From Clostridiales bacterium (GTDB lineage Bacteria > Bacillota > Clostridia > Lachnospirales > WQUN01): a DNA stretch of 13,440 bases. Location of the stretch: the NCBI GenBank assembly GCA_031289625.1, contig JAITPB010000110.1, positions 1 through 13,440 of the forward strand. The letters run 5' to 3'. Below the pieces are notes generated by a model, which searched no databases, was not told the DNA's origin, and worked only from the letters and a program-made list of their open reading frames with translations. Position numbers and translations under genes: made by a program. Shown in pieces: positions 7,343-13,043 of the stretch (the first letter of the stretch is position 1; the number at the start of each line of letters is the position of its first letter).

Positions 7343-7878
7343 TGGACATCCTCCAGTTCACGAAGCGTCTCCTGAATCAAACGATCCCGGGTCTTCTTGT
7401 CCAAGGAGGCAGTCACAAACCGGCCGGCTAAAAGTGTGGAGATATTGACAATTTCTTTTTTCATACTGTCGCGAATTTTATCCTGCTCCATGCTGATGTC
7501 GTGCGCCGCGCGATCGCGTATACGCCCGGCGTCTGTTTTGGCCTCGTTCAAAATCTCGCCGCTTTTTTCCAGCGCTTTTTTTCGAGTGGTATCCAAAATC
7601 TCCGCCCGTTCTGTTTCAATGTCCCGCAGTTTGCTCTCGTATTCCGTTTTTAAGGCCTGCGCGACCTGTTCGGCGTCTTTCGCCTCCCCAATCTGGCGGG
7701 CGATGCGCTCGGATCGGCTGTCCATAAATTTTTTGACGGGCTTATACAGCACCTTGGCCAAAATAAGCGTGAGAACGATGGTGTTGAACCACTGTATGCC
7801 CAATTCAATCAGCAATGCAGAATCCAGATGGAGTATGGAACCCGACGCCGCTTCCAGTAAAACCATATATTGGTTCAA
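7330..7878 (-). CDS. atpF: ATP synthase Fo subunit b
   Basis: This is the peripheral-stalk subunit: one N-terminal membrane helix (about residues 20-45, LIELGIQWFNTIVLTLILAKVLY) and then a long charged coiled coil (about residues 50-155), anchoring delta and F1 to the membrane. The phrase LYKPVKKFMDSRSERI after the membrane span is characteristic. The start I prefer is TTG at 7876-7878 (protein MNQYMVLLE..., 182 residues), because AGGAGG at 7888-7893 lies 9 bases upstream. The ATG at 7864-7866 is 21 bases from that site and would shorten the protein by four residues. The reading frame also extends upstream into atpE, but that extension is not supported. It lies 19 bases after atpE. Confidence 0.94.
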   Translation of the reverse strand: MNQYMVLLEAASGSILHLDSALLIELGIQWFNTIVLTLILAKVLYKPVKKFMDSRSERIARQIGEAKDAEQVAQALKTEYESKLRDIETERAEILDTTRKKALEKSGEILNEAKTDAGRIRDRAAHDISMEQDKIRDSMKKEIVNISTLLAGRFVTASLDKKTRDRLIQETLRELEDVQWLG

Positions 7879-7887
7879 AAATGAACG

Positions 7888-7893
7888 CCTCCT
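7888..7893 (-). promoter_or_regulatory. Shine-Dalgarno site deciding the TTG start of atpF
   Basis: AGGAGG on the minus strand, 9 bases upstream of TTG 7876-7878 and 21 bases upstream of the first ATG. The spacing favours the TTG. Confidence 0.7.
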
Positions 7894-7897
7894 CCGC

Positions 7898-8155
7898 TCA
7901 TACTTGCCCGAGCAAAGGATTGGCAAACAAAAGGATGATGGAGATTAACAGACCATAGATGGCCGTTGTTTCCGCTACGGCCATACCGATCAGCATGGTG
8001 CTCATAATCACGCCTCTGCCCTCCGGCTGGCGGCCAACGGCTTCCGCGGCTTTTCCGGCAGCGTAACCCTGACCCGCGCCCGCGCCCATGACAGCGCAGA
8101 CTGCGAGGCCGGCGCCCAACGCCGACATGCCTAACACAAATGCTTTTGGATCCAC
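7898..8155 (-). CDS. atpE: ATP synthase Fo subunit c (predicted Na+-binding)
   Basis: This is the membrane rotor subunit, a two-helix hairpin of 85 residues with the conserved loop GRQPE. The ion-carrying carboxylate is E62 in GMAVAETTAIYGL. Measured against the Na+-binding c subunit of Ilyobacter tartaricus (Q32, V63, E65, S66, T67, Y70), this protein has Q29, V60, E62, T63, T64 and Y67 at the same spacings, with the Ser replaced by Thr. The neighbouring GQGYAAGKAAEAV also closely resembles that family. A Na+-coupled enzyme is therefore inferred. I chose GTG at 8153-8155 because GGAGG (8163-8167) is 7 bases upstream; the ATG at 8159-8161 would have a spacing of one base and add two residues. 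It is followed by atpF. Confidence 0.95.
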   Translation of the reverse strand: MDPKAFVLGMSALGAGLAVCAVMGAGAGQGYAAGKAAEAVGRQPEGRGVIMSTMLIGMAVAETTAIYGLLISIILLFANPLLGQV

Positions 8156-8162
8156 AATCATT

Positions 8163-8167
8163 CCTCC
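8163..8167 (-). promoter_or_regulatory. Shine-Dalgarno site of atpE
   Basis: GGAGG on the minus strand. The spacing is 7 bases to GTG 8155 but only 1 base to ATG 8161, which is why the GTG is preferred as the start of subunit c. Confidence 0.65.
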
Positions 8168-8175
8168 AAATCAAA

Positions 8176-8232
8176 TTATTCTTCTTTTGAAACCGCTTTT
8201 TTCCGAATGAACGTCATGCTCAGCACGGTGAA
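8176..8232 (-). pseudogene. Duplicated atpB tail fragment, not independently translated
   Basis: This is the downstream copy of the final 18 codons and stop of atpB. It has no ribosome site of its own and is separated from atpB by the TAA stop, so it would be translated only by readthrough. It includes an internal ATG (8215-8217) but no Shine-Dalgarno sequence before it. It is best regarded as a duplication remnant. Confidence 0.75.
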
Positions 8233-8289
8233 TTATTCTTCTTCTGAAACCGCTTTCTCCCGAATGAACGTCATGCTCAGCACAGTGAA
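8176..8289 (-). repeat. 57-bp tandem duplication of the atpB 3' end
   Basis: Two adjacent 57-bp units, 8233-8289 and 8176-8232, match at 53 of 57 positions by my count. The first unit is the last 18 codons plus stop of atpB. The second lies after the stop codon, in the same frame, and would read TVLSMTFIRKKAVSKEE then TAA (after a leading Phe), against TVLSMTFIREKAVSEEE in the gene. Of the four base differences one is silent; the other three change two Glu to Lys. The second unit fills 57 of the 77 bases between the atpB stop and the atpE GTG. Confidence 0.95.
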
Positions 8290-8931
8290 AATAAAAGCTT
8301 GTAAAGATCCGGCGAACATGTCGAAATAAAAGTGCAGTGCGTCTGGCAGTATAAAACGCAGAAGCACCGGCAGCGCCGCGTAAAGCATGCCCAGAATAAT
8401 GACGCCGCCCAGAATATTGCCGAACAGACGAAAACTCAGCGAGATGGGGCGCGCGATCTCGCCGATGATGTTTATCGGCAGAAAGATAACATTGGGATGC
8501 AGATAGTCTTTAAAATATTTGCCTCCACGCCGGGAAATGCCCAAAAAATGGATCAAAAAAAACGTGTTGAGCGCAAAAGAAAGCGTCGTCGCCAAGTCCG
8601 CGGTGGGCGGCCTGAATCCGAAAAGGCCGGCGTAGTTGGAGATCAGAATAAAAGCAAACACGCCAAAAAAGTAAGCGCCCAGGGGAGCCAGTTCCTGACC
8701 CATATTGGATTTCGCCATCTGATCCATGCTCTCTACCATCAATTCCACTAAATTTTGAAAGCTGTTCGGCGCGGGGCTCTCCACGAACCGCCGCGCTTTC
8801 AGGCGGACAATCACGGCCAGCACAATCAGAACCGCCATAATAATCCAGGTGCCGCGCATGGTATCGGTAATATAAATCGTTTCGTCTCCGAATCGAAACA
8901 GCGGCCATAAGTTACGATTGGAAAAATTCAT
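8233..8931 (-). CDS. atpB: ATP synthase Fo subunit a
   Basis: This membrane subunit holds the ion half-channels next to the c-ring; 232 residues, several membrane spans. The essential arginine is R168 in ISLSFRLFGNILGG, and the other conserved features are PNSFQNLVELMVE, LISNYAGLFGFRPPTADLATTLSFAL, and the final helix FAGSLQAFIFTVLSM. The start is the ATG at 8929-8931: AAAGGAG is 5 bases upstream, and the protein begins at the expected place; a longer frame upstream overlaps atpI and has no support. The gene starts 2 bases after the atpI stop. Its last 57 bases are duplicated in tandem immediately downstream. Confidence 0.97.
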   Translation of the reverse strand: MNFSNRNLWPLFRFGDETIYITDTMRGTWIIMAVLIVLAVIVRLKARRFVESPAPNSFQNLVELMVESMDQMAKSNMGQELAPLGAYFFGVFAFILISNYAGLFGFRPPTADLATTLSFALNTFFLIHFLGISRRGGKYFKDYLHPNVIFLPINIIGEIARPISLSFRLFGNILGGVIILGMLYAALPVLLRFILPDALHFYFDMFAGSLQAFIFTVLSMTFIREKAVSEEE

Positions 8932-8933
8932 AT

Positions 8934-9323
8934 TTACTCCTTTCTGACCCCATATTGAACCACGTAAGCGGCGGTCTGCAAAATGAGGAGCCCAGCCGTC
9001 ATGCCCCAAAAACTGATCCACGGCGTGAGTGCGGCAAAAATCAGAAGCGCGGCCGTGATCGCATAGCGTATGATAAATTGCCAGCGCGCGCGCGCCTGGG
9101 CGCCGTCTTGATCTAGATCTATCATTTGGCTCAAGCCGCGCTCCATCATAACCACCTTAGCCGCCGACCAGGCGCTGCCCAGCAGCAGTCCGCCCAAAAA
9201 AGCGAGCGGCTTTTCAAAAGGATACAATAAAAGAATCACGGCCAGGCCCAGCGCGAGCAAAAGGCAAAACTGCAGCGCGACGCCCAAAATCAATTTTTTG
9301 GCGGTGGCAGACAACTGCGTCAT
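8934..9323 (-). CDS. atpI: ATP synthase accessory protein AtpI
   Basis: This is a 129-residue membrane protein of the ATP synthase I family, with four predicted spans (about residues 10-35, 39-60, 80-100, 103-123) and the family pattern FLGGLLLGSAWSAAKVVMMERGL. In other bacteria AtpI helps assemble the c-ring, including the Na+-type rings of Propionigenium and Acetobacterium, and AtpI with AtpZ has been linked to Mg2+/Ca2+ transport. Position and topology support the call more than sequence identity, as the family is poorly conserved. The ATG overlaps the stop of the preceding atpZ as ATGA, and AAGGAG lies 11 bases upstream. Confidence 0.88.
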   Translation of the reverse strand: MTQLSATAKKLILGVALQFCLLLALGLAVILLLYPFEKPLAFLGGLLLGSAWSAAKVVMMERGLSQMIDLDQDGAQARARWQFIIRYAITAALLIFAALTPWISFWGMTAGLLILQTAAYVVQYGVRKE

Positions 9324-9592
9324 TTGATTTTCTTCTCCTTCCGCGTAATCATAATGCCGTACATGGATTTAAAGGCGGCCGCCACGCCGAAGACCGCGAA
9401 AATAAAGAGACACCAGGGCGCGGCACCCAGCAGATCGTCCAGCCACTTGCCCAGGACGACGCCGATGAGGACGCAGAAGGCCATTGTCAGGCCCAGCTGC
9501 GTAAAAAGCGAGAGTGCGCGCCCGATTTCATTCCGTTCTCTTTTACGGATTTTAAGCGGTTCCCGTTCCGGCTCCGGAGACTCTTCCTTCAT
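9320..9592 (-). CDS. atpZ: AtpZ/AtpI-family small membrane protein (F0F1-ATPase gene 1)
   Basis: This 90-residue protein has a charged N-terminal segment (KEESPEPEREPLKIRKRERNE) and two membrane helices (about residues 28-48 and 53-74), joined by the family motif GVVLGKWLDDLLG and ending in a basic tail. This is the pattern of the AtpZ family, the first gene of many Firmicute ATP synthase operons, associated with Mg2+/Ca2+ handling and c-ring assembly. I chose the ATG at 9590-9592, one base after the wecB stop and preceded by GGAGAG 11 bases away. A longer frame starting at 9646 lies inside wecB and has no ribosome site. Confidence 0.88.
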   Translation of the reverse strand: MKEESPEPEREPLKIRKRERNEIGRALSLFTQLGLTMAFCVLIGVVLGKWLDDLLGAAPWCLFIFAVFGVAAAFKSMYGIMITRKEKKIK

Positions 9593-9593
9593 A

Positions 9594-10709
9594 TCATTTC
9601 CATCTCTCCAATATAGCGGCCAAAATTTTTTCAGACGCGCGCCCATCGCCGAAAGGGTTTACGGCCCGCGCCATTTGCCGGTATTTTGCCTCGTTGTACA
9701 GAAGTTCCCGCACAGCGGCGTACACGCTTTCTTCTTCCGCACCGGCCAAAACCACTGTGCCCGCTTCGACGGCTTCCGGCCTTTCCGTGACATTACGCAG
9801 GACGACGACGGGTTTGCCCATAGAGGGCACTTCCTCCTGCAAGCCGCCGGAGTCCGTGAGTACCATGTACGATCGGTTCATGAGATTGTGCATGTCCATA
9901 ATGTCCAGCGGCTCTGTCAGCAGTACGCGGGGCAGCCCGCCCAGAATTGGGACAACAGTCTCCCGCACGGCGGGGTTGAGGTGAACCGCGTAGACCACTT
10001 CGACGTCCTCGTGCTCTTCTGCCAGACGTTTGACTGCACGGCAGATTTCGGTCAAGGGCCTGCCCAGATTTTCCCGGCGGTGCGCCGTCATCGTGATGAC
10101 GCGGCGCGTAAAATCCAAATGGTTCAAACGCTCCTCTGTGAAACGGTGATTGGGCGACAGGGTGGTCCGGAGACAATCGATGGCTGTGTTGCCGGTAACA
10201 TAGATAGTTTGCGCAGGAATATTTTCCTTTATTAAATTTTCTTTTGACAGCGTCGTGGGAGCGAAGTGCAAATCCGCCAGAACCCCTGTCAGACGGCGGT
10301 TTATTTCTTCTGGAAATGGCTGGTATTTGTCATACGTCCGCAAACCCGCTTCCACATGCCCCAGGGGGATCTGATTGTAGTAGGCCGCCAGCGAAGCCGC
10401 CAGCGTGGTCGTAGTATCCCCGTGAACCAAAACCAGATCGGGCGCGGCCTCGCGAAGCACCGTGTCCAGCCCGTTCAGCGCCGCTGTCGTGATATCCGCC
10501 AGTGTCTGCCGCGCGCGCATGACATTCAAATCATAATCGGGGGTAATCTTAAAGATCCGCAAAACCTGATCCAACTGCTCGCGGTGCTGGGCTGTGACCG
10601 TGACCTGAGTGTCAATCGAGGGACAGCCGCGTAAAACCTGAATCACCGGCGCCATTTTGGATGCCTCCGGCCTCGTACCGAACACGGTCATTACTTTTAG
10701 TTTGTTCAT
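9594..10709 (-). CDS. wecB: UDP-N-acetylglucosamine 2-epimerase (non-hydrolysing)
   Basis: This cytoplasmic enzyme interconverts UDP-GlcNAc and UDP-ManNAc, the ManNAc donor for wall teichoic acid linkage units and surface polysaccharides; the Bacillus/Staphylococcus name is mnaA. It has 371 residues, full length. Family motifs: GTRPEASKMAP at 11-21, HGDTT (D98), GHVEAGLRT (E120), PFPEEINR at 131-138, VTGNTAID at 171-178, HRREN at 210-214 and TDSGGLQEEVPSMGKP at 285-300. The ATG start at 10707-10709 has AAGGAG 10 bases upstream. It sits directly before atpZ with a one-base gap, a neighbourhood also seen in staphylococci and Listeria (wecB/mnaA next to atpI). It may therefore share transcripts with the ATP synthase genes. 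Confidence 0.95.
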   Translation of the reverse strand: MNKLKVMTVFGTRPEASKMAPVIQVLRGCPSIDTQVTVTAQHREQLDQVLRIFKITPDYDLNVMRARQTLADITTAALNGLDTVLREAAPDLVLVHGDTTTTLAASLAAYYNQIPLGHVEAGLRTYDKYQPFPEEINRRLTGVLADLHFAPTTLSKENLIKENIPAQTIYVTGNTAIDCLRTTLSPNHRFTEERLNHLDFTRRVITMTAHRRENLGRPLTEICRAVKRLAEEHEDVEVVYAVHLNPAVRETVVPILGGLPRVLLTEPLDIMDMHNLMNRSYMVLTDSGGLQEEVPSMGKPVVVLRNVTERPEAVEAGTVVLAGAEEESVYAAVRELLYNEAKYRQMARAVNPFGDGRASEKILAAILERWK

Positions 10710-10746
10710 CCAGATTTATCTCCTTTTGATTTTGTAATTTCATTGC

Positions 10747-11463
10747 TTAACTCTCATTTCGGTTATTTGCTTCCGCAATTTGCTCCGGCGTAATGAAAGG
10801 ATTGTGATATCGCCTGTGTTTTTTCATTCGTTCAGACGAGTTTATGGCCGCCTGTGGGCATAGGTTTACGCAAGCGAAGCAATTTTCACAATTCTTACCA
10901 AATATCGGCTTATCCAGCATTTCAATATTCCCAGCGGGACAAATCTTTACGCAAAGCCCGCATCTTACGCATGCGTCTGATACGCTGAATTTACTGCCGC
11001 CGAAATACTTCGTCGCGCTGCCTACGCTCTTGGATTGTTTGACAGGCTTTTGCTTGCAGGCGCTAATATCCGATATAATCGCCGCGAGCGGCTTCTCAGT
11101 ATTACGCAGCGATTTCGTTTGATCTTTCGGCGCGCCAAACGCCCAGATAAAGTTCCACGGCGTTCTTAGGTACGCGCCGTAGTTTAGCGAAACTATCCCG
11201 CTCAATTCAGGCAATGAACCGCCATGGATATAAGAGTATAACGCGACCGCAAAAACGTACTCGGCGTTGAATTTGTTCCCGCTTACAAATTTCCGTACCA
11301 TTTTAGGCAAGCCCATGGCGTACTGCGGAAAAACAAAGCCAGCAACATCGTCGGAGTAAGCCTGTGGTTTATCGATTATATGTGGTATGGAGACTAAATC
11401 GCCGCCGATCTTTTTAGCCGCAAAAAGCGAATTGCCCGTACCCGTAAAGTAAAATACCGTCAT
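10747..11463 (-). CDS. EFR1-type flavodoxin/ferredoxin fusion protein
   Basis: This 238-residue protein combines a flavodoxin-like N-terminus with a ferredoxin C-terminus. YFTGTGNS (residues 5-12) is the FMN phosphate loop. Two classic [4Fe-4S] motifs follow: CVRCGLCVKICP (C165, C168, C171, C175) and CENCFACVNLCP (C192, C195, C198, C202). This architecture matches the EFR1 family common in anaerobic Firmicutes, presumed to carry electrons between unknown partners. It ends with a basic KKHRRYHNPFIT segment, also typical of the family. The ATG start at 11461-11463 has AGGAGG at 11475-11480, extended by G's. It is 37 bases upstream of wecB, on the same strand, and divergent from the Pro/Thr-rich gene. 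By eye its base composition is somewhat more AT-rich than the atp genes, which could mean separate acquisition. Confidence 0.85.
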   Translation of the reverse strand: MTVFYFTGTGNSLFAAKKIGGDLVSIPHIIDKPQAYSDDVAGFVFPQYAMGLPKMVRKFVSGNKFNAEYVFAVALYSYIHGGSLPELSGIVSLNYGAYLRTPWNFIWAFGAPKDQTKSLRNTEKPLAAIISDISACKQKPVKQSKSVGSATKYFGGSKFSVSDACVRCGLCVKICPAGNIEMLDKPIFGKNCENCFACVNLCPQAAINSSERMKKHRRYHNPFITPEQIAEANNRNES

Positions 11464-11507
11464 CTATGCCGCCCCCTCCTTGTTAAAATCCGTCTGATAA
11501 CGAATAA

Positions 11508-11537
11508 TTTAATTCCCCTCCGCGGAGGGGAATTAAA
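11508..11537. repeat. 30-bp perfect palindrome, collapsed form of the 1049-1110 element
   Basis: Perfect dyad centred between 11522 and 11523. Its 16-bp core CCCCTCCGCGGAGGGG and the flanking ATT/AAT are identical to the fused ends of the long element at 1049-1110; the outer TTTA/TAAA extend the symmetry. It lies 44 bases upstream of the EFR1 gene, in the divergent intergenic region. It could fold into a strong hairpin in the 5' leader of the EFR1 transcript or serve as a protein-binding site. Confidence 0.85.
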
Positions 11538-11694
11538 CACGTAATAGCCCACGGATTTTCTGAACCTGTTGACATTGATCCTGTGATTTGAAAATTCCCA
11601 TTCATTCTACCAGAATGTTCCAAAATCCGCAAAAAAAAAGAAAACAACAGCTTCAATTTGTTACCCTTCTGACACTGGATCGCAATGGAAAAAA

Positions 11695-11723
11695 TTGAAA
11701 CCATGGTGATTTCATGATATAAT
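11695..11723 (+). promoter_or_regulatory. Sigma-A-type promoter for the Pro/Thr-rich gene
   Basis: TTGAAA (11695-11700) and TATAAT (11718-11723) are separated by 17 bases, and TG at 11715-11716 gives an extended -10. Transcription would begin near 11730, leaving a short leader of roughly 25 bases before the start codon. Confidence 0.8.
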
Positions 11724-11755
11724 TTAATTTGAGGATAGAAAGGAGGAAATTATTC

Positions 11756-12910
11756 ATGAAGAAAAATCGAATCGCCATGGACATTGGCGTTTTTTGCGCG
11801 AGCTTTGCCTTATCCGTCTTTGTTGCCGTACATATCGTAAATCTTTATCAGCCAGATGCCATCGGCGCGGAACAGGCGGCGGCTTCCGGGCAAGGCGAAA
11901 CCGGGCTCCCGCAAATTGCAGAGGCCGTTGTGACGGAGGCCGGGACACCGCCGGGGTTTACGGAGGCTCCCGAGACGATTGCTTCGGCAATTGCCGAGAC
12001 GATTGTCTCGGCGATCCCATATGAAGTCACACCGGAAGCTTTGACAGAGCCGCCGGAGACAGAGTCTCTGGAGCCCGTAGAGACGGCGTCAGAATTCGTC
12101 GCTGAGACGGAAGAAATGATTGTGGAGGTAGCTTTTGTAGCGGAACCAACGCCTCCTCCGGCCATGCCAACGCAAGCGCCCGCTACGGTAAAACCGGCGC
12201 CAAAACCAACCGTAAAGCCAACACCGAAACCAACCGTAAAGCCAACGCCGAAGCCAACCGTAAAGCCAACACCGAAACCAACACCGAAACCAACACCGAT
12301 CCCAACGCCGAAGCCGACACCGATCCCAACGCCGAAGCCGACACCAACGATCGCCGCGCCGCCGATTGCCGTTTCACCGACTCCAATAGAAGATCCTGTT
12401 TTAGCGGCGCCAGTGTACGAGGAGAACGCCTCGTCTATATCGACGGAACTGCTGAATTTACCGAGGCCAGCAACCCCTGTACCCGCTTCGCCGACGCCGC
12501 CCGCATTCACTGCTTCACCGACCAGTACACCTTTTCATCCCACTTATCCGCCGGAAAGGCCAGACAGAACGCCAAACCCGCTGGAGCCAACATACGGGCC
12601 GACATACGATCCAACGGCGAGGCCGACGCTCCTACCGACATACAGTCCGACGGCGATACCGACATTTAATCCAACGGATGATCCGACGCCCGATCCAACG
12701 AATGATCCGACGCCCGATCCAACGGACGATTCGACGCCCGTTCCCACAGACGATCCGACGCCCGATCCAACGGACGATCCGACCTCTGAGCCAACGGATG
12801 ATACATCCTCTGAGCCAACAGACGATACAAGTTCTGATCCCACGGAAGATACGAGCTCTGATCCGGAGGATGACACATCAGATCCGTCAGATAATTCCAG
12901 CGAATCATAA
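11756..12910 (+). CDS. Membrane-anchored Pro/Thr-rich repeat protein with basic and acidic blocks
   Basis: I do not recognise a family. The 384-residue protein starts MKKNRIAMDIG, followed by one hydrophobic segment (about residues 10-30, FCASFALSVFVAVHIVNLY), a likely signal anchor or signal peptide. Residues about 40-145 are rich in Glu, Ala and Thr. Residues 150-197 are six octads of the type KPTPKPTV or IPTPKPTP, strongly basic. A neutral Pro/Thr/Ser linker follows, then residues 306-369 hold eight octads of the type PTDDPTPD that shift towards PTDDTSSE, and an acidic Ser/Asp-rich C-terminus. No LPXTG sorting signal, catalytic motif or cysteine pair is visible. It looks like an extended cell-surface spacer. 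The ATG at 11756 is supported by AGGAGG at 11741-11746 (9-base spacing); an in-frame TTG at 11729 lies at the predicted transcription start and is rejected. A strong promoter precedes it and a terminator follows. Confidence 0.85.
   Translation: MKKNRIAMDIGVFCASFALSVFVAVHIVNLYQPDAIGAEQAAASGQGETGLPQIAEAVVTEAGTPPGFTEAPETIASAIAETIVSAIPYEVTPEALTEPPETESLEPVETASEFVAETEEMIVEVAFVAEPTPPPAMPTQAPATVKPAPKPTVKPTPKPTVKPTPKPTVKPTPKPTPKPTPIPTPKPTPIPTPKPTPTIAAPPIAVSPTPIEDPVLAAPVYEENASSISTELLNLPRPATPVPASPTPPAFTASPTSTPFHPTYPPERPDRTPNPLEPTYGPTYDPTARPTLLPTYSPTAIPTFNPTDDPTPDPTNDPTPDPTDDSTPVPTDDPTPDPTDDPTSEPTDDTSSEPTDDTSSDPTEDTSSDPEDDTSDPSDNSSES
12203..12346 (+). repeat. Six 24-bp tandem units encoding Lys-Pro-Thr octads
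   Basis: Tandem in-frame 24-bp units begin at 12203, 12227, 12251, 12275, 12299 and 12323. The first three encode KPTVKPTP, the fourth KPTPKPTP and the last two IPTPKPTP. DNA identity between neighbours is high, so copy number may vary between strains by slippage or recombination. Confidence 0.85.
12671..12862 (+). repeat. Eight 24-bp tandem units encoding acidic Pro-Thr-Asp octads
   Basis: Tandem in-frame 24-bp units begin at 12671 and recur every 24 bases to 12862, with a degenerate ninth unit after. The encoded octad drifts from PTDDPTPD through PTDDPTSE to PTDDTSSE and PTEDTSSD, a gradient from Pro/Thr to Ser. Confidence 0.85.
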
Positions 12911-12917
12911 AAATTAT

Positions 12918-12943
12918 AAAAACCCCGCGCGCGCGGGGTTTTT
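12918..12943 (+). terminator. Strong rho-independent terminator after the Pro/Thr-rich gene
   Basis: AAAAACCCC, then an alternating GC stretch, then GGGGTTTTT: a perfectly symmetric 26-base hairpin starting 8 bases after the stop. The T-run on one side and A-run on the other make it usable in both directions, but only the rightward gene needs it here. Confidence 0.93.
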
Positions 12944-12972
12944 ACGTTGTGGACAATGTCCGGCCCAGTTGA

Positions 12973-12990
12973 AAGATTTCATAAAATCTT
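12973..12990. other. Small inverted repeat upstream of dprA
   Basis: AAGATTT (12973-12979) and AAATCTT (12984-12990) with a 4-base loop, about 54 bases before the dprA start. It may be an operator or a chance AT-rich dyad; there is no further support. Confidence 0.3.
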
Positions 12991-13043
12991 GACTGTTGGG
13001 AGACAGATATATTCACAGCTATATGCAAAAAGGAAGACGCGCA

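Larger units (their letters stand above)
11464..11755. other. Divergent intergenic region
   Basis: These 292 bases separate the leftward EFR1 gene and the rightward Pro/Thr-rich gene. They hold the 30-bp palindrome (11508-11537), a small 6-bp inverted repeat (CATTCT at 11603-11608, AGAATG at 11612-11617), a run of nine A's (11631-11639) and a rightward promoter (11695-11723). I saw no believable gene and no clear leftward promoter. Confidence 0.7.

Noticed and set aside
8176..8232. The duplicated atpB tail as a separate small gene or programmed stop-codon readthrough
   Set aside because: There is no ribosome site and no readthrough context I can recognise; a plain tandem duplication is enough to explain it.
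11569..11597. TTGACA (11569-11574) as the -35 of a rightward promoter
   Set aside because: No acceptable -10 hexamer occurs 16-18 bases downstream.
11603..11639. Inverted repeat plus A-run as a terminator for the leftward strand
   Set aside because: On the minus strand the T-run precedes the inverted repeat, which is the wrong order, and no gene on that strand ends here.
11483..11704. A 73-codon minus-strand frame in the divergent intergenic region
   Set aside because: It crosses the palindrome, has no convincing ribosome site and no recognisable motif.
11729..11755. In-frame TTG start nine codons upstream of the Pro/Thr-rich gene ATG
   Set aside because: It lies at the predicted transcription start and its codons include the AGGAGG that serves the ATG at 11756.
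11848..12510. A 220-codon Gly/Val-rich frame opposite the Pro/Thr-rich gene
   Set aside because: The repetitive Gly-Val-Gly pattern is the mirror of the Pro-Thr repeats; the plus-strand gene has promoter, ribosome site and terminator and this frame has none.
12203..12862. Regular 24-bp repeats as a possible CRISPR array
   Set aside because: The units are contiguous, without spacers, in one open frame, and encode octapeptides.
12989..13013. TTGACT and TATATT as a promoter for dprA
   Set aside because: The spacer is only 13 bases, too short for a sigma-A promoter.
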